DNA of 64,000 nt, taken from NCBI GenBank assembly GCA_949825045.1, contig OX463806.1, positions 45,594,208 through 45,658,207 on the forward strand, written 5' to 3'. The notes beneath the pieces were generated by a model that was not told where the DNA came from, made no database searches, and saw only the letters and a list, made by a program, of their open reading frames with translations. The DNA is from Argyresthia goedartella. Lineage: Eukaryota; Arthropoda; Insecta; Lepidoptera; Argyresthiidae. Positions 44,808-55,745 of this stretch are shown here, in pieces (the stretch's first letter is position 1; every line of letters starts with the position of its first letter). A program made the position numbers and the translations under genes.

Positions 44808-44865
44808 AAAATGTAATAGCCGGTCCTTCATTACAGATGTAATGAAGGACCGGCTATTACATTTT
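44808..44865. repeat. Perfect palindrome, 27-base arms, 4-base loop
   Basis: Arms 44808-44834 and 44839-44865 are exact complements around AGAT (core TAGCCGGTCCTTCATTAC). It sits within the decayed non-LTR element. Confidence 0.95.
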
Positions 44866-45419
44866 ACATTACATTCTAGATAGACGGGTTTACCCACAAG
44901 GATGTTGCGTCCAAATTCCATTTGACGGCATCAATATTAAAGCCCCCGAACAGCAGTAGTTTATCACTCACACCATCAAAGAACGACTCTTACACTGGTT
45001 AATGGCTATTAGGTTGAATATAAGGAACACCAATAATGTACTTTTCACAAGGATTCAATGGATGTTAAACCGACACCCAAACATCATCAGCACCACCTTA
45101 AAGATATTGCAGCCTAGTAGATGCTAGACTGTTAGAGACAGCAATAAAACAACCACCACCTTTAACCAGTTTTTGTTTAACCAGTAATTTGTACTAGACA
45201 AATCTCTATCGTGACGATAAATTGTGTAACTGCATTAGCTGTACCATCCTTGAGCCATGATTCGGTAACATTTATCTCGTCGTAATGGCAGGAGTAAGAG
45301 TCCATTTTTAGGTCATGAAGTTTAGTACATATGCCGACCATATTCTGATAGTAAATATTGAAGACAACGGTCGTTATTCCAGGTTTTAGGCAAGGTTTGG
45401 TTACATTTTCAGGACATCA

Positions 45420-47440
45420 TTAAAAAGAAAAAAAACTCAAATCATTTATTGCAAGTAGGCAACATAATGAACTTTTACAAGTCAAACACTTACTTAAGTC
45501 TCATATACATGGAAAAAAAAACAATTATGATTAACGAAACTAATGAGTACAAACTGATTATGAAAAAGATAATTTCTCCTTCAAGTGGTGACTTATGGCT
45601 GAATCTCGCACAGGAAAAGAAAACTCCATTATCTCTACCAGTGCTCCGGAAATACGCCCGACAGAGAAGATAGCACCAAGGAACTCTACGGAGATGTATA
45701 TTTGGCTTGAGGCCTTCCTAACTTCGTCCCTGTTGTGTCTCTTCGTCTCTGTTGTGACTCTGTCCAGTCCGTTCTTTACTTAAGGTCTCGACGGTAGTCG
45801 TAAACGATTCGAGGATTACTAGTTTCAGGAATACAGTGTGTACAGACTTGTGCAGTCTCTCGCCAAGATTCCGGTACTTCGTTTTGTAGCCAAGCTTTTT
45901 TATAGTCTCCGTTATTGCTTTTAACAGTTGTACTTTATGCAGTTATGGTAGTTATGTAGTTCCGCGACTAACTGTTCGGTTCCAGGAAAGGCCTTGTTGC
46001 GTTACTTGCTAATAATATTTTGTTGCGATTCTTATTGATAATTAACGTCCGCGTTGTTTTCAGGTAGTAAACTCTGCTTGGACCCTCACATTTTTTAAGT
46101 TCATGTTCCCATCTGTTCAAAGGGATATAGCTATGGTTTTTCCATCGACGAGTTCGGTTTTTGTGATTCCTGTAGCGGTTACAGTTACCGGCGGTCAACA
46201 ACGCACAACGGCCAGCACCGCCATCTCCGTCGCACGAAGCTGGTTGTGCTTCGTGCGACAAAGAAAGTAATACTCATTTAGATTTTCTCCTAGGGGCGCC
46301 TGTGACAGTGGCGTGGCGTGGTAGTTTGTCTCGTCAGCGAGCTGGTGCTGCAATCCTAGTAGGGTCGTAGCTCAGAGTCTATCTAATCACACTTCACGCA
46401 CTGCATTATGACACTTGTAGCTACATAAAACACACACACTAGAGCTTGACATTAAGGCACAAGTAAGTGTAATCGCGTATCTCGCTCGTCGATGATCTTT
46501 CTTCGAGGCTTAAGGCATTTATAATTTTCTCTAAGAAGCAAGCTGAGTTCTTCCACTAGGTGGTTGAAATGTTCGCGATTCTTTTGTCTAAATGAAGTTT
46601 TCCTTCGTCTTCTTATCTTTACTAGATTATTGTCTGCAAGCCGCTACTCGCTATGCTAAGAGTCTACCTGCTTCACCCGTCCATTTTTTTCAATCTCATT
46701 TATATTGAATTCTTGCGCCCATCTGCCTGCCTTGTTTTGAACTGAGCTGGAATTACCGTTAAACTAGCTAGGCTATTGTTGCATTGCGTCGTTTTGGGTT
46801 GATTGTATTTATTGTAGACCTTTGAGATTTAAATGAAATAACCCGACACTAAACTAATAGACTGTATTTGCAGAAAATTTGATATTGTGATTTCTTATTT
46901 ATTCCTTGTGCAAAGCTAACCATACTTAATTATGTGATTCACAAGCCAAAAACGCACTTCATCCGCTTCTAGGATAACTGCTTTGTTAAATGTACTCTGT
47001 GCTGCTTTTTTTCACTTTACACCAACTATGGTTTTCGATTTTTGACATATTTTGTTTCGCGAGTTTCGAGAACTCTTGAGAGCGATTTCTCGAATTTATC
47101 GAGTTGATCGAGAATGTTGTGAAGCATTGAATCGTATGTAATTGGTGAACTATACTGAGAGCCTATATAATATACCAACTGCTTAGGGGAAACATGATGA
47201 GTAGATCGTAGAGAGTAGGCTAATCAGCCAGTGTTTTCATCACATGTAATTCTTTATTGGTCTATAGGTTAGTTACCTAAATAGTTAATACCTAATTAAC
47301 AGACATAATATTGCACGATAGTTATAAATCAATCAGTCGTTATTTATGTATCGTCTTTTTTACTATAAATAAAATAATTATGCGGATTTATATTATTATA
47401 AATAAAATATTAAAATATCCAAATAAATATTTATAATAAA
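45420..47440. other. No gene recognised; one palindrome
   Basis: Short open frames at 45449-45783 and 45968-46261 show no familiar protein. A perfect 12-base palindrome (GTCGCACGAAGC, loop TGGTTGT) lies at 46229-46259. GGCGCCTGTGACAGTGGCG at 46295 is GC-rich and might be part of an old LTR element, but no paired repeat was found. Confidence 0.35.
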
Positions 47441-47613
47441 TGCGACTGACTGACGAGGGTTGCCAGATGGTCCAGAGTAAAAAACCGGACATTTTTATCA
47501 AAGGGTCCCCCCTTTAATATTTTTTGGTTCACTTTGTCGAAAAATCAAAGGGTCCCCCCTTTGATTCTGGACAGATCTAACTTAGAAAATTATTGAGGGT
47601 GAATACAGTGAAA

Positions 47614-47868
47614 CACTTGACTTAGTAACATAACTTATATTTATTATTGCGTTTGGTAAGATAAACTATTTATTACTTTTTAACATATTTGGCACTGGCA
47701 CTTGACTTAGTAAACATACTTATATTTATTATTGCGTTTGGTGAGAAAAACTATTTAATACTTTTTAACATATTTGGCACTGACACTTGACTTAGTAAAC
47801 AAACTTATATTTATTATTGCGTTTGGTAAGAAAAACTATTTATTACTTTTTAACATATTTGGCACTGG
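47614..47868. repeat. Three tandem 85-base units at the hAT coding end
   Basis: Units start with CACTTGACTTAGTAA at 47614, 47699 and 47784, exactly 85 bases apart, each ending in ATATTTGGCACTG. The innermost unit contains the transposase stop codon (ORF ends at 47843), so the array grew from the coding sequence/3' UTR border. Confidence 0.95.
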
Positions 47869-49755
47869 ATGTCACTGCTTTTAACAAAGGTTTATTGTCT
47901 GAAATTTGATCTTTAAATTCAGTACAACTGACATTAATATTAAAGAATACACATAATTCGCTTTTTATGGTATCTACATAGTCTATTTCTTTCATCAGTC
48001 CATACGTTGCCCATGACGCTGAAAACTCTTTCAACGAAGGCATTGGAGACGGGAACACTGCACACATATTGGACGATTTTCAAAAGATTTGGTGCTGATT
48101 CGTCTTTGAAAAACTTGCACCACATATCGATGGATTTTCCATTAAGTGATGGAACAATACTTTGCAGTGCAGCCAGTTCCTCATAGAGATGTTCAGGAGG
48201 AGTTTGCTGCTTCCATGGGGAGAGTGGCCATATTTCAATTAGTTTATCTAGCGTAGGTAATCTTCCGCGTTCAATATCCAAGCAACTGAACGTTTTGTAG
48301 GTATTATTTTCAAAAGGGTACCACTTCTCAATATACGCCAGTGCCCTTTGGTAAACGTTAAGAGCATTTTTCGAAAATTCTCGTACTTGATTATCAGAAA
48401 GATGGCCTTTTCTTAGTGCCATGTGCACTTTTATACCGAAATGTTTATCGTCTATTTTCTTTGTAAGGGTATCTCTAAATTGTATCATTATGCCATGGAG
48501 ATTATATGCTACTGTAGTATGTTTTTCCAGCAACAACAGTGTTTCTTGATAAGAGGCCATAAAATTATGAGTAAAATATAAATATAACTCATAGTAAGTA
48601 GGGTTGACTTCGCTTGATATTTGTTCTTCTTGATCTGCCAAGATAGCCCAAAGAGCTGGACTACAATCATTAGAACCTTTTTCAATAAAGTATTTCTTTA
48701 ATGGTCCCCACGACGAAAGCATCCTATCCAGAGCTTTGAATAGACTTAACCATCTTGTAGGTACATGTCTTATGACGTCTTTATATGCACTCTCGAAGAA
48801 ATCAAAGCATTCTTTCAATTCTTCTCGCTTCTTTGCAGAACAAGAAAACTCTGCAAATACTTTCATAACTATGATTTCAACATCCACAGGCATTACTTTC
48901 AGAGCATTTTTAGCGCAATTATGAAGAATATGGTCATTGCAATGAGCGGCTATTATGTCGTAATTTTCTTCTGATTTAAGTTTTTGAAAAACCGAATTAT
49001 TCACTCCATAGTTCACAGTCTGCTCCATATGCAGTTACCCTGTTCCATTGGAGTTGTGCTTTTTCCAAGACTTGGCATAACTTTTCCTTAATAGATCGTG
49101 AATCTTCAAAGGAGTCTTCATAAAAGTCCAAAACTTTATGACAAATTCCATTTCTCGGTGAGAAATATTGAATTACAACCGGGAAGAATTTTCGGTTTCC
49201 TTTATTAGAAGCATCGGTGGCGACGGAAAAAGGTACTTCATTCTTCAAGTCCTCCTCTATAATTTCCATTGAATATGGATATAAAACTTGGTTTACTATA
49301 GCTGTACATTTAGTGCGCCCTCCTGTCATTTGTTTCACGATTTCTGAGTCTGTTATTGTTTGTTTTTTCACTTTTGTGGAGCAATCTTGGGCAAGATATG
49401 AAATATGGTGCTTGACATTATGAAACACTTCACACAATTCTGCAATACTAACTTTTTCGCTTTGGGGGCTGTTTTTTGGTGCAAAGAATGAATGCATACG
49501 CTGCGATATGGCTGCTGCACTTTCAGCCTCCTTGTGCTTCTTTGATGCAGCGTGATGGGTTACTGCTTTTAAGCCATCATAGGCTACGGAGAACGTACTT
49601 TTACATAATTTGCAGTATCCTTTAGTTTTATTGTCATTACACTTATCAAGCCACGAAAATTGAGACTCCCACTCAACATTAAAATAGCACATTCGTCTTG
49701 ATTTCTTTGCCGGTGTTTTTACATCATTAGTTGTAGATACTTCATTTTTCTCCAT
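47843..49755 (-). pseudogene. hAT transposase, two frameshifts
   Basis: The start at 49755 (MEKNEVSTTNDVKTPAKKSR) leads to a BED-like zinc finger (YCKLCKSTFS..HHAASKKHKEA), then PFSVATDASNKGNRKFFPVV (catalytic Asp region) and RVTAYGAD. A shift at about 49010 continues as VNYGVNNSVFQKLKSE, AHCNDHILHNCAKNA, RHVPTRWLSLFKALDRMLSS, and the C-terminal dimerisation motif VPVSNAFVERVFSVMGNVWT. A second shift near 47990 leads to the end AVTSSAKYVKK at 47843. The family moves DNA by cut and paste; this copy cannot make a whole protein. Confidence 0.88.
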
Positions 49756-50264
49756 TATTTACGATATTTTATCACTTTTTGCAATGACACACACACAACG
49801 CAGCATTAGTAGTTTCGTAAGCGGAATTTCCTGAGAGAAACACGCGTGACGCGGTTGACGTAAACGACGCGACTGGCTGAGTGAGCGAGTCGGCGGGCGG
49901 CACTCGGTCGGGTACTGTGGTGTGGAGCGGGGGGGGGGGGGAGCGTCCCTCTCTCCCGCAACCGCAAGTCTTGGTGCTACCGCGAGCCAGTCGCTCACGG
50001 CTTTTGCTCTGTAAATTCTTCCGCGTAATTTCAAAAAAACCGGACATTCTATTGTCCGGTTTTCCAAAATTTTATAGACCGGACAACTATTCAAAAAACC
50101 GTACTGTCCGATCCAAAACCGGACATCTGGCAACCCTACCGACGAGTGAGCAATCGGCTGGCTTGCGGTGTATATCCCCGCCCCCTTACCCCGTCGGAAA
50201 AGGCTCTGGATAGCGTAGCGTGCGCCGCCGGTTGCCCAAATGTAAATGTATGTTGTAATAACAG

Positions 50265-50700
50265 AAAAAGTTAATTATTTGTGGCGATCTTAATGTTGAT
50301 CTGCTTGTAGATACATCACTGAAGCGACGATTAATAACTCTGTTCAAATCATTTAATTTATGTCATGTATTTCTAGAGCCGACAAGAATTACACTTACCA
50401 GCCAAACTTGCTTAGATAACGTTTTTTGTGACTGTGCATTCACAAGTAAAAATGTAATTAACTGTTTACCATCCGATCACAGTGGTCAAACAGTTTCATT
50501 CTAAATTACTAGTGAAAATAAGACTGATCCATCATTTTATAGGCCTATTACATCCCATAGACTAGAGATGTATATGAAAAACTTAGATATGGGTTTGCCA
50601 ATACCGGATTTTGATGAACAGAACCCGAACAAAATCTATTCTGACTTCTTCAACATTATTCAAACAGAACTCAATACAGTTTTTAACAAAAAGAAGATTT
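50265..50700 (+). pseudogene. Second copy of the 40-kb endonuclease family
   Basis: The plus-strand reading (GDLNVDLLVDTSLKRRLITL, FNLCHVFLEPTRITLTSQTC, then SDHSGQTVSF and a stop) is the same protein segment as 40018-40360, but here the SDH motif is still in frame. It begins abruptly at GDLN and continues about 100 bases past the point (near 40018) where the other copy stops. Confidence 0.85.
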
Positions 50701-50726
50701 TGATGATGTCGGTTTTTGTACGCAAG

Positions 50727-50793
50727 AAAGAGGGTTTATGATACGTGTGTAGATAAACTACTATTATCTACACATATATCATAAACCCTCTTT
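50727..50793. repeat. Inverted repeat, 30-base arms, 7-base loop
   Basis: Arms 50727-50756 and 50764-50793 pair with two adjacent mismatches (CG in one arm, TA in the other). A related single arm (AGAGCTTATGATATGTTTGT) occurs at 51065-51084. Confidence 0.9.
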
Positions 50794-51276
50794 ACTGCAT
50801 CCAAAAACCACACGTTACGACCAGCATAATGTTATACTACTTGGTAAAAACTCATTTCTTATCTGAAAATTGATACATTATGACAATAATGTACAAATTT
50901 TCGACAAATTATGACATTCAAATTTCGAAACCGACGCCCACCTGCGTGCCGCCCCTAGTTTGTCTGTGAAGTTGGTACTACTGAACAAGCTAAACATGTG
51001 CAGAAGTGCAGGCAATTATCAATGCCACAATGCTGGTCGAACCTGCGGTTCCTGAACATATCAAAGAGAGCTTATGATATGTTTGTAGATAAACTAGTGT
51101 ATGTAACTGTACATAATTAGGCATTATGTATCAGTCACATAAACTACTATTAAAAGAGTATGTGTTGGAGATATAAATGATCACTTTGAATGACCTTTTC
51201 AATCTGCGTAATAATACTCATAAAAGACGGCATGTTATTTTTTGTCGTATTTGACCGGTTCGTGTCCCGAGTGGAG

Positions 51277-51324
51277 AAAAATCGCATATATAAGTCGGGA
51301 CTCCGACTAATATATGCGATTTTT
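51277..51324. repeat. Short-loop inverted repeat, 22-base arms
   Basis: Arms 51277-51298 and 51303-51324 (AAAAATCGCATATAT.AGTCGG) pair with one mismatch around GACT. Confidence 0.9.
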
Positions 51325-52077
51325 TTAAATCCAGAAATGCAGTTTTTTTATAATGGAGGAAAGTCTCCCTTTACATAGAATATGCTTTTTCCAATATTTA
51401 AGGTAGTCGCCCTCCATTCGGCGTTCGTTTTTTCCACCCTACACAATGATAGTGTAATGGAGACCTAAATGATAAGCCTGCGCTCGGAAATGATGCACTT
51501 CTACTTCTACACTACTTTCACTTTTATCTTTAGATTAATATAGTATTTGACAAGGTAGTCCAATGAATCTAGAAACTTGTCTCAAGCTGAACCTATGCCA
51601 ACAAAAACTTTTGACAATATCAGAATTGTATATTTCTAGCAGTTGTGTTTTATAAACTCAAATTTGAGTTAAAAAGACTGCATCTTAATATGACGTCACA
51701 TGCAAGTATTTCACCACCACCACCACCACAGGTTTTGACAGTTCCTAAAAAGTACCTATTTTGACTAGTAGTCAAATACCGTATTATAAAAATACGGTAA
51801 AATATTGTAGAGGCACAGCCTAGGTATTTAAATTCGACGAATGCTGATATCATTCCTTACTTACATAGTTAAGTAGGTACTGAGAATTACAATTTGTCCG
51901 GATTTATGCGGCTCTTGTGCCGGTTTTAGCCGCACAATCCCGCCACGAAAGTCAAATTGAAACTATGGTACTCCAGGTAAAACCTTGAAATAGCATGTAA
52001 CATTATTGGCATAAATAAACTTTGGGAAAAATCGGAATTGAGACACTTTATTAATCGGGAAATATTAAACTGCACAT

Positions 52078-52304
52078 CAAAAATACTGATTTGCATAGCA
52101 AATATCAGGGCAAACAGCTGCGATAGCTTAGGTGAAGGGTAAAGGGGGTGAGCGAAGCGAAACCCCCTTTATCCTTCGTGTTAGGTTGAACATGCAAGAA
52201 CAATAATAAATTGTTAAAAAATACACAAGAGTAAAATAAACATAGTCTTAAAACATAAAAAGTTATTTTGCTGATCCTTTTTTGCTTTGCAAATCAGTAT
52301 TTTT
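52078..52304. mobile_element. MITE-like unit with inverted ends and inner hairpin
   Basis: AAAAATACTGATTTGC at 52079 and GCAAATCAGTATTTTT ending 52304 are inverted repeats. Inside, GGGTAAAGGGGGT and ACCCCCTTTATCC form a second hairpin around GAGCGAAGCGAA. No coding sequence. Confidence 0.6.
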
Positions 52305-52421
52305 GTCGTTCACAGTGCGAAAAAAGGCATAATTAAAGAGAGACATTAGATAACAAAGTTTCTAAAATACCGGTAAAATCATTCGCACGCATGGAGTCCC
52401 TGTAGCACAAGGGCCACACAC

Positions 52422-52933
52422 TAGCAATGCGCAATCATTCGATTTTGTGACTCGAATGGTCCGACGACTACTAATATTATTATTAGAATACAAAATTAGC
52501 GATCGCTAATCCTAATAATAATCGAATGTATTATTTCAATTCGAATAACGTAGTTTGTATTGTACTATAAAATATCGACCATGAATGAATCTGCTTGCAG
52601 CCGAATAACCGAAAGAAAAGCAAGCGAACATTTGAATAATCGAGTTGGACGTTTGATTAATGATCCGAATCGCTAATATGTAATGGCTGCAACTTAAAGT
52701 TATAGCCAGGTTGAATATTGCTTGCAAGTCGGATAGTCGGCCTGTTGTTTGAATGATTTTGTCGACTGGCGAATACGTGGTTGTGTACATTAGTGGTGGG
52801 GCGCGTCGTTAAGTTTTCGTCGATTTTGTTGTTGTGAGGTGTCCATTCGAATAATTAATGTGATCCATTCGAATACGAACGATTACCATAATCGAGTGAT
52901 TTCAATAGTGTCATTCATAATCGCACATCGCTA
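52422..52933. mobile_element. Probable non-autonomous hAT-like element
   Basis: TAGCAATGCGCAATCATT at 52422 and the complement of TAGCGATGTGCGATTATG ending 52933 match at 13 of 18 positions. Flanks CCACACAC and CCACAAGC agree at six of eight bases, suggesting a decayed 8-base duplication. The interior is rich in CGAAT/ATTCG words. No protein. Confidence 0.45.
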
Positions 52934-53249
52934 CCACAAGCACACTTCTTATGCTTATGTCATCTAAAATGTTCCAAGGGCTTGAGTCACGATTTTGGTC
53001 TCTATTCATCGCGACATAAAGTCAATATTTGCATAAACTTTTTAAGTTATATCTCACCGCACCGTTACAAAATCAAAACAAGAACTTTTCATCATGTTTC
53101 GTTTTGTTTTTCAGAACTTTATTTATAAAATTATCTAATGATGGCTTTACAGCTTAACGATTTCGGCTATACGGGGAAACCTTCTTGTTGTGTTGTTTCT
53201 GCGTTGTGTATGAAACGATTATTGTGTAACAGAGGGTAGTCAGATTAAT

Positions 53250-53329
53250 TTCGTCAGATACCTTGGAACTCGCAGATAGCCATAGTTTTCTTTTCCATCT
53301 TCTTAACCGTCAGCTCAACATCGCAGCAC
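53250..53329 (+). other. Possible 5' untranslated exon of zinc-finger gene
   Basis: A strong donor (CAGCAC followed by GTAAGTAAG at 53330) lies upstream of a good acceptor at 53454 (TTCTTGGGATTTTTAG). This suggests a non-coding first exon; its 5' end cannot be placed. Confidence 0.4.
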
Positions 53330-53467
53330 GTAAGTAAGTTAATTTATCGAACATTTCTCATAATTTTTACGAATTATTTTCATCGTTTTACTTACAAATA
53401 TCATACTCTGTCCAACGCGCGTGGTGTCAACATGTTTTTCTTGGGATTTTTAGAGTGGGCCCGCAGA

Positions 53468-54603
53468 ATGGATCCGGAAAATACCGTGATAGATTCGGAG
53501 GTCCACAACCCTATGTTAGTGATTCCGAAAAAGTATTTACAGGTAGTGAGTCTCGTTACGGGCTCTGAAGTTACTGAGAATATCGTCATTGACCTGAAAA
53601 TCACGTCAGCCGGTTCAGAGGGCAACAATATGTGCATCTACTCTGGCTACTGCAATGTGAAACTTGTAGACACCAATGATGGGGGTCTCCAGCCAACATT
53701 GAAAGAACCAGAAATCTTAGATAACACTATTGACAACTCTACTCCAATTGTTATCACGGACCTACCCATCATGGACCCTTCTTTTAACAAATCACAAGTC
53801 TGGATCGACCCTGATCAGAGCTCAAGTGTGTACAACCATTATGAACACCCACAGGAGCGATGCTCTATACAGCAACAAACAAAGTCTAGTTGCATCACTC
53901 ATGAAAAACAAGGTTTCTACATCACACAAAACATATGCAACTTTGAAGAGTCAATCCGTTACTCTCGAGTCGAGGAATATGAGCATAAAAAATTCAAAAA
54001 GATCCATGGAAACGATCAGTGCAACCAGAATTCTTCTGATCCTAACAATTTGAATTTGGAAGATGATGAACTTGAGTGTGCTGTGTTTCTGTCTCAGCTT
54101 CCAGAAGAAATTATGAATGAGAAAGAGAATAAAGCAAGAGAAGAGTGGAGATTCTTAGATGACCCGAATAGCCGAGACGGCAGTGATCCTGCCTGCGAAG
54201 CCAAGGGTCCCGGGTTCGATTCCTGGTGGGGGCAAATATTTGTTTCATGAGAAAGGATGTTTGTACCCTAGTCATGGTTGTTTATCTATCTAAGTATAAT
54301 ATTTATCTATATAAGTATGTGTATCGTTGTCTAGTACCCAAGATACAGGGAATCCTAGTTTGGGGCTAGATCAATGTGTGTAAATAGTGTCCAAGGTATT
54401 ACAAGGTATCCAAGATAATGAAATTGAAAATGATGCATTGAGGCAGTTAATGTCCCCGGACATTCAATCTTTGTTGAAACAGACTAAAACAATTTTGTTT
54501 CCAGAACAAGACTCTCAGTGCGGTCAAACGATACAGAATATTGCTTTGAATAATCCGTTGGTTGAGTGCAGCACATCTAAGGATAACTTTGATGTTATTT
54601 TTG
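53468..54603 (+). CDS. Zinc-finger gene exon 1 with SINE insert
   Basis: Begins MDPENTVIDSEV; acidic, Asn/Ser-rich. After 54157 the frame enters the SINE (residues DPNSRDGSDPACEAK are SINE-derived) and stops at 54248. Past the SINE, coding-like sequence resumes (QGIQDNEIENDALRQLMSPD, SLLKQTKTILFPEQDSQ) and ends at a donor GGTAAGC at 54604, in the phase needed by exon 2. I found no donor/acceptor pair in correct phase that would splice the SINE out. Confidence 0.75.
54158..54400 (+). mobile_element. tRNA-derived SINE (family A) in a coding exon
   Basis: Head GATGACCCGAATAGCCGAGA with B box GGGTTCGATTCC, then ACCCTAGTCATGGTTGTTTA, ATACAGGGAATCCTAGTTTG, and GTGTAAATAGTGTCCAAGGT at the 3' end. 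Same family as 11783-12020 and 13318-13571. A clear target duplication is not visible. Confidence 0.88.
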
Positions 54604-55193
54604 GTAAGCATTTCAAACATTATAAACATTTAAATGATTACTTTTTTTGTGATTTTTACTGTGCCTTTCTATAGCTTTCTATGCTATTTCTTCTATTTCT
54701 TGCATGTACAGCTCTGGCTTACTCCTATTAGGGCTTATAGACTAACTTTACATTGGCTTATTATTTTCGCGGCGACAGAAAAATTAAAGAGCAGCAAACT
54801 AAAATAATAACTTGTCAGCGATTAAATATTTTGGCAATTGTTTATATTAAATTTGCTTTAAACTAAGGATATTTTAAAATAAAAATAATGGCAGCTACTT
54901 TAAGGTAGCAGAAATAATAAACAAGATTTCTGAAATCATAGAAGAGGTACTATAAATAATGACTTGGCGACTAATATTAGCAGAAGGATAACAAACTTTA
55001 TATTAGTGGCAACTACAGGTCTTCATCTAAAAAAGCATTTTGGGCTTTGATTTGCTGGCAGCTTAAATATTAAAATGTTAAATTTAATATTAAAACTATA
55101 TAAAAGTAAAGGGGAGTTATTTTTTTAGTTTTCGAAACCATAATTTAATGAAAACGGCGACAAGCATTTCTGTTTCTAATTTCGACAAAAACT

Positions 55194-55450
55194 ATTGGCT
55201 AGAGTAGGTTATTGTGGCTACTTTTCAATCGGGTTATAGGTTATGTTAGAACGTTGAAGAAGCTAAACCGGAGCGGAGCGGAGCGTTTGCAAACAAAAAC
55301 GATTGGCTAGAGTAGGTTATTGTGGCTACTTTTCAATCGGGTTATAGGTTATGTTAGAACGTTGAAGAAGCTAAACCGGAGCGGAGCGGAGCGCAGCGTA
55401 TGCAAACAAAAACGATTGGCTAGAGTAGGTTATTGTGGCTACTTTTCATG
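55194..55450. repeat. Tandem repeat, units of 108 and 113 bases
   Basis: ATTGGCTAGAGTAGGTTATT starts at 55194, 55302 and 55415. The units differ by extra bases in the internal GCGGAGCGGAGCG run. The third is partial. Confidence 0.9.
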
Positions 55451-55515
55451 TAAATTTTGGAGAAGAAAGGTGTTGAGGTTGAGGCAGAAAAATTACCCTT
55501 TCGAAGAAAGCATCT

Positions 55516-55745
55516 AGGCATTTCCGCGCGGGGGGGGGAGTAGTAGGGGGGGGGGGCATCTACCCCCTTCCCCCTCCCCCACTTAAAGATCAAGGTCAAT
55601 CTAAATTTTGTTTTAATTTAACAACATAACCTCAAAACTTTAAATAATCATATCTCAGAAACTAGGCATTTCCGCGGGGGGGGAGTAGTAGGGGGGGCAT
55701 CTACCCCCCTCCCCCAACCCCCCTCCCCCCCTCAGGGTCAACAAA
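55516..55745. repeat. Duplicated G-tract / C-tract block
   Basis: GGCATTTCCGCG followed by long G runs, AGTAGTA, more G, CATCTACCCCC and C runs, occurs at 55517-55580 and again at 55665-55735 (about 148 bases apart). Both strands are quadruplex-prone. Confidence 0.9.

Larger units (their letters stand above)
42800..45400 (-). pseudogene. Degenerate Jockey-type non-LTR retrotransposon
   Basis: Minus sense, 5' side first: IYYQNMVGICTKLHD and VTESWLKDGTA (endonuclease, 45350-45240), LLLFGGFNIDAVKWN (GDFN motif decayed to GGFN, near 44930), CRAWFSPTLIRMIRDKEKRR (44450), FEHPIYRELKSLVAKTVPDQ (44030), LTPLQHGFVSQISTTTNLMC, YKDFSSAFDKVDHIILLNKL (motif A, 43600), RAPTGVLEGSHLGPILF (motif B, 43200) and MRDHGVILDSKLIF (42890). 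Many stops and shifts. A MITE (43284-43485) and two palindromes have been inserted. Confidence 0.8.
47457..50137 (-). mobile_element. hAT DNA transposon
   Basis: Left end GGGTTGCCAGATG at 47457 and right end CATCTGGCAACCCT at 50124-50137 are inverted repeats of the hAT type. ACTGACGA (47449-47456) and ACCGACGA (50138-50145) look like an 8-base target duplication with one change; the left end seems to have lost its first A. Subterminal ACCGGACA words recur at both ends. It encodes a transposase on the minus strand. Confidence 0.85.

Noticed and set aside
45449..46261. Host gene or LTR element in 45.4-46.3 kb
   Set aside because: Short frames with no recognisable domain; no paired long repeat found.
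54158..54250. SINE-derived C-terminus as a real exonised protein end
   Set aside because: Coding-like sequence and correctly phased zinc-finger exons continue beyond the SINE, so truncation by insertion is the simpler reading.
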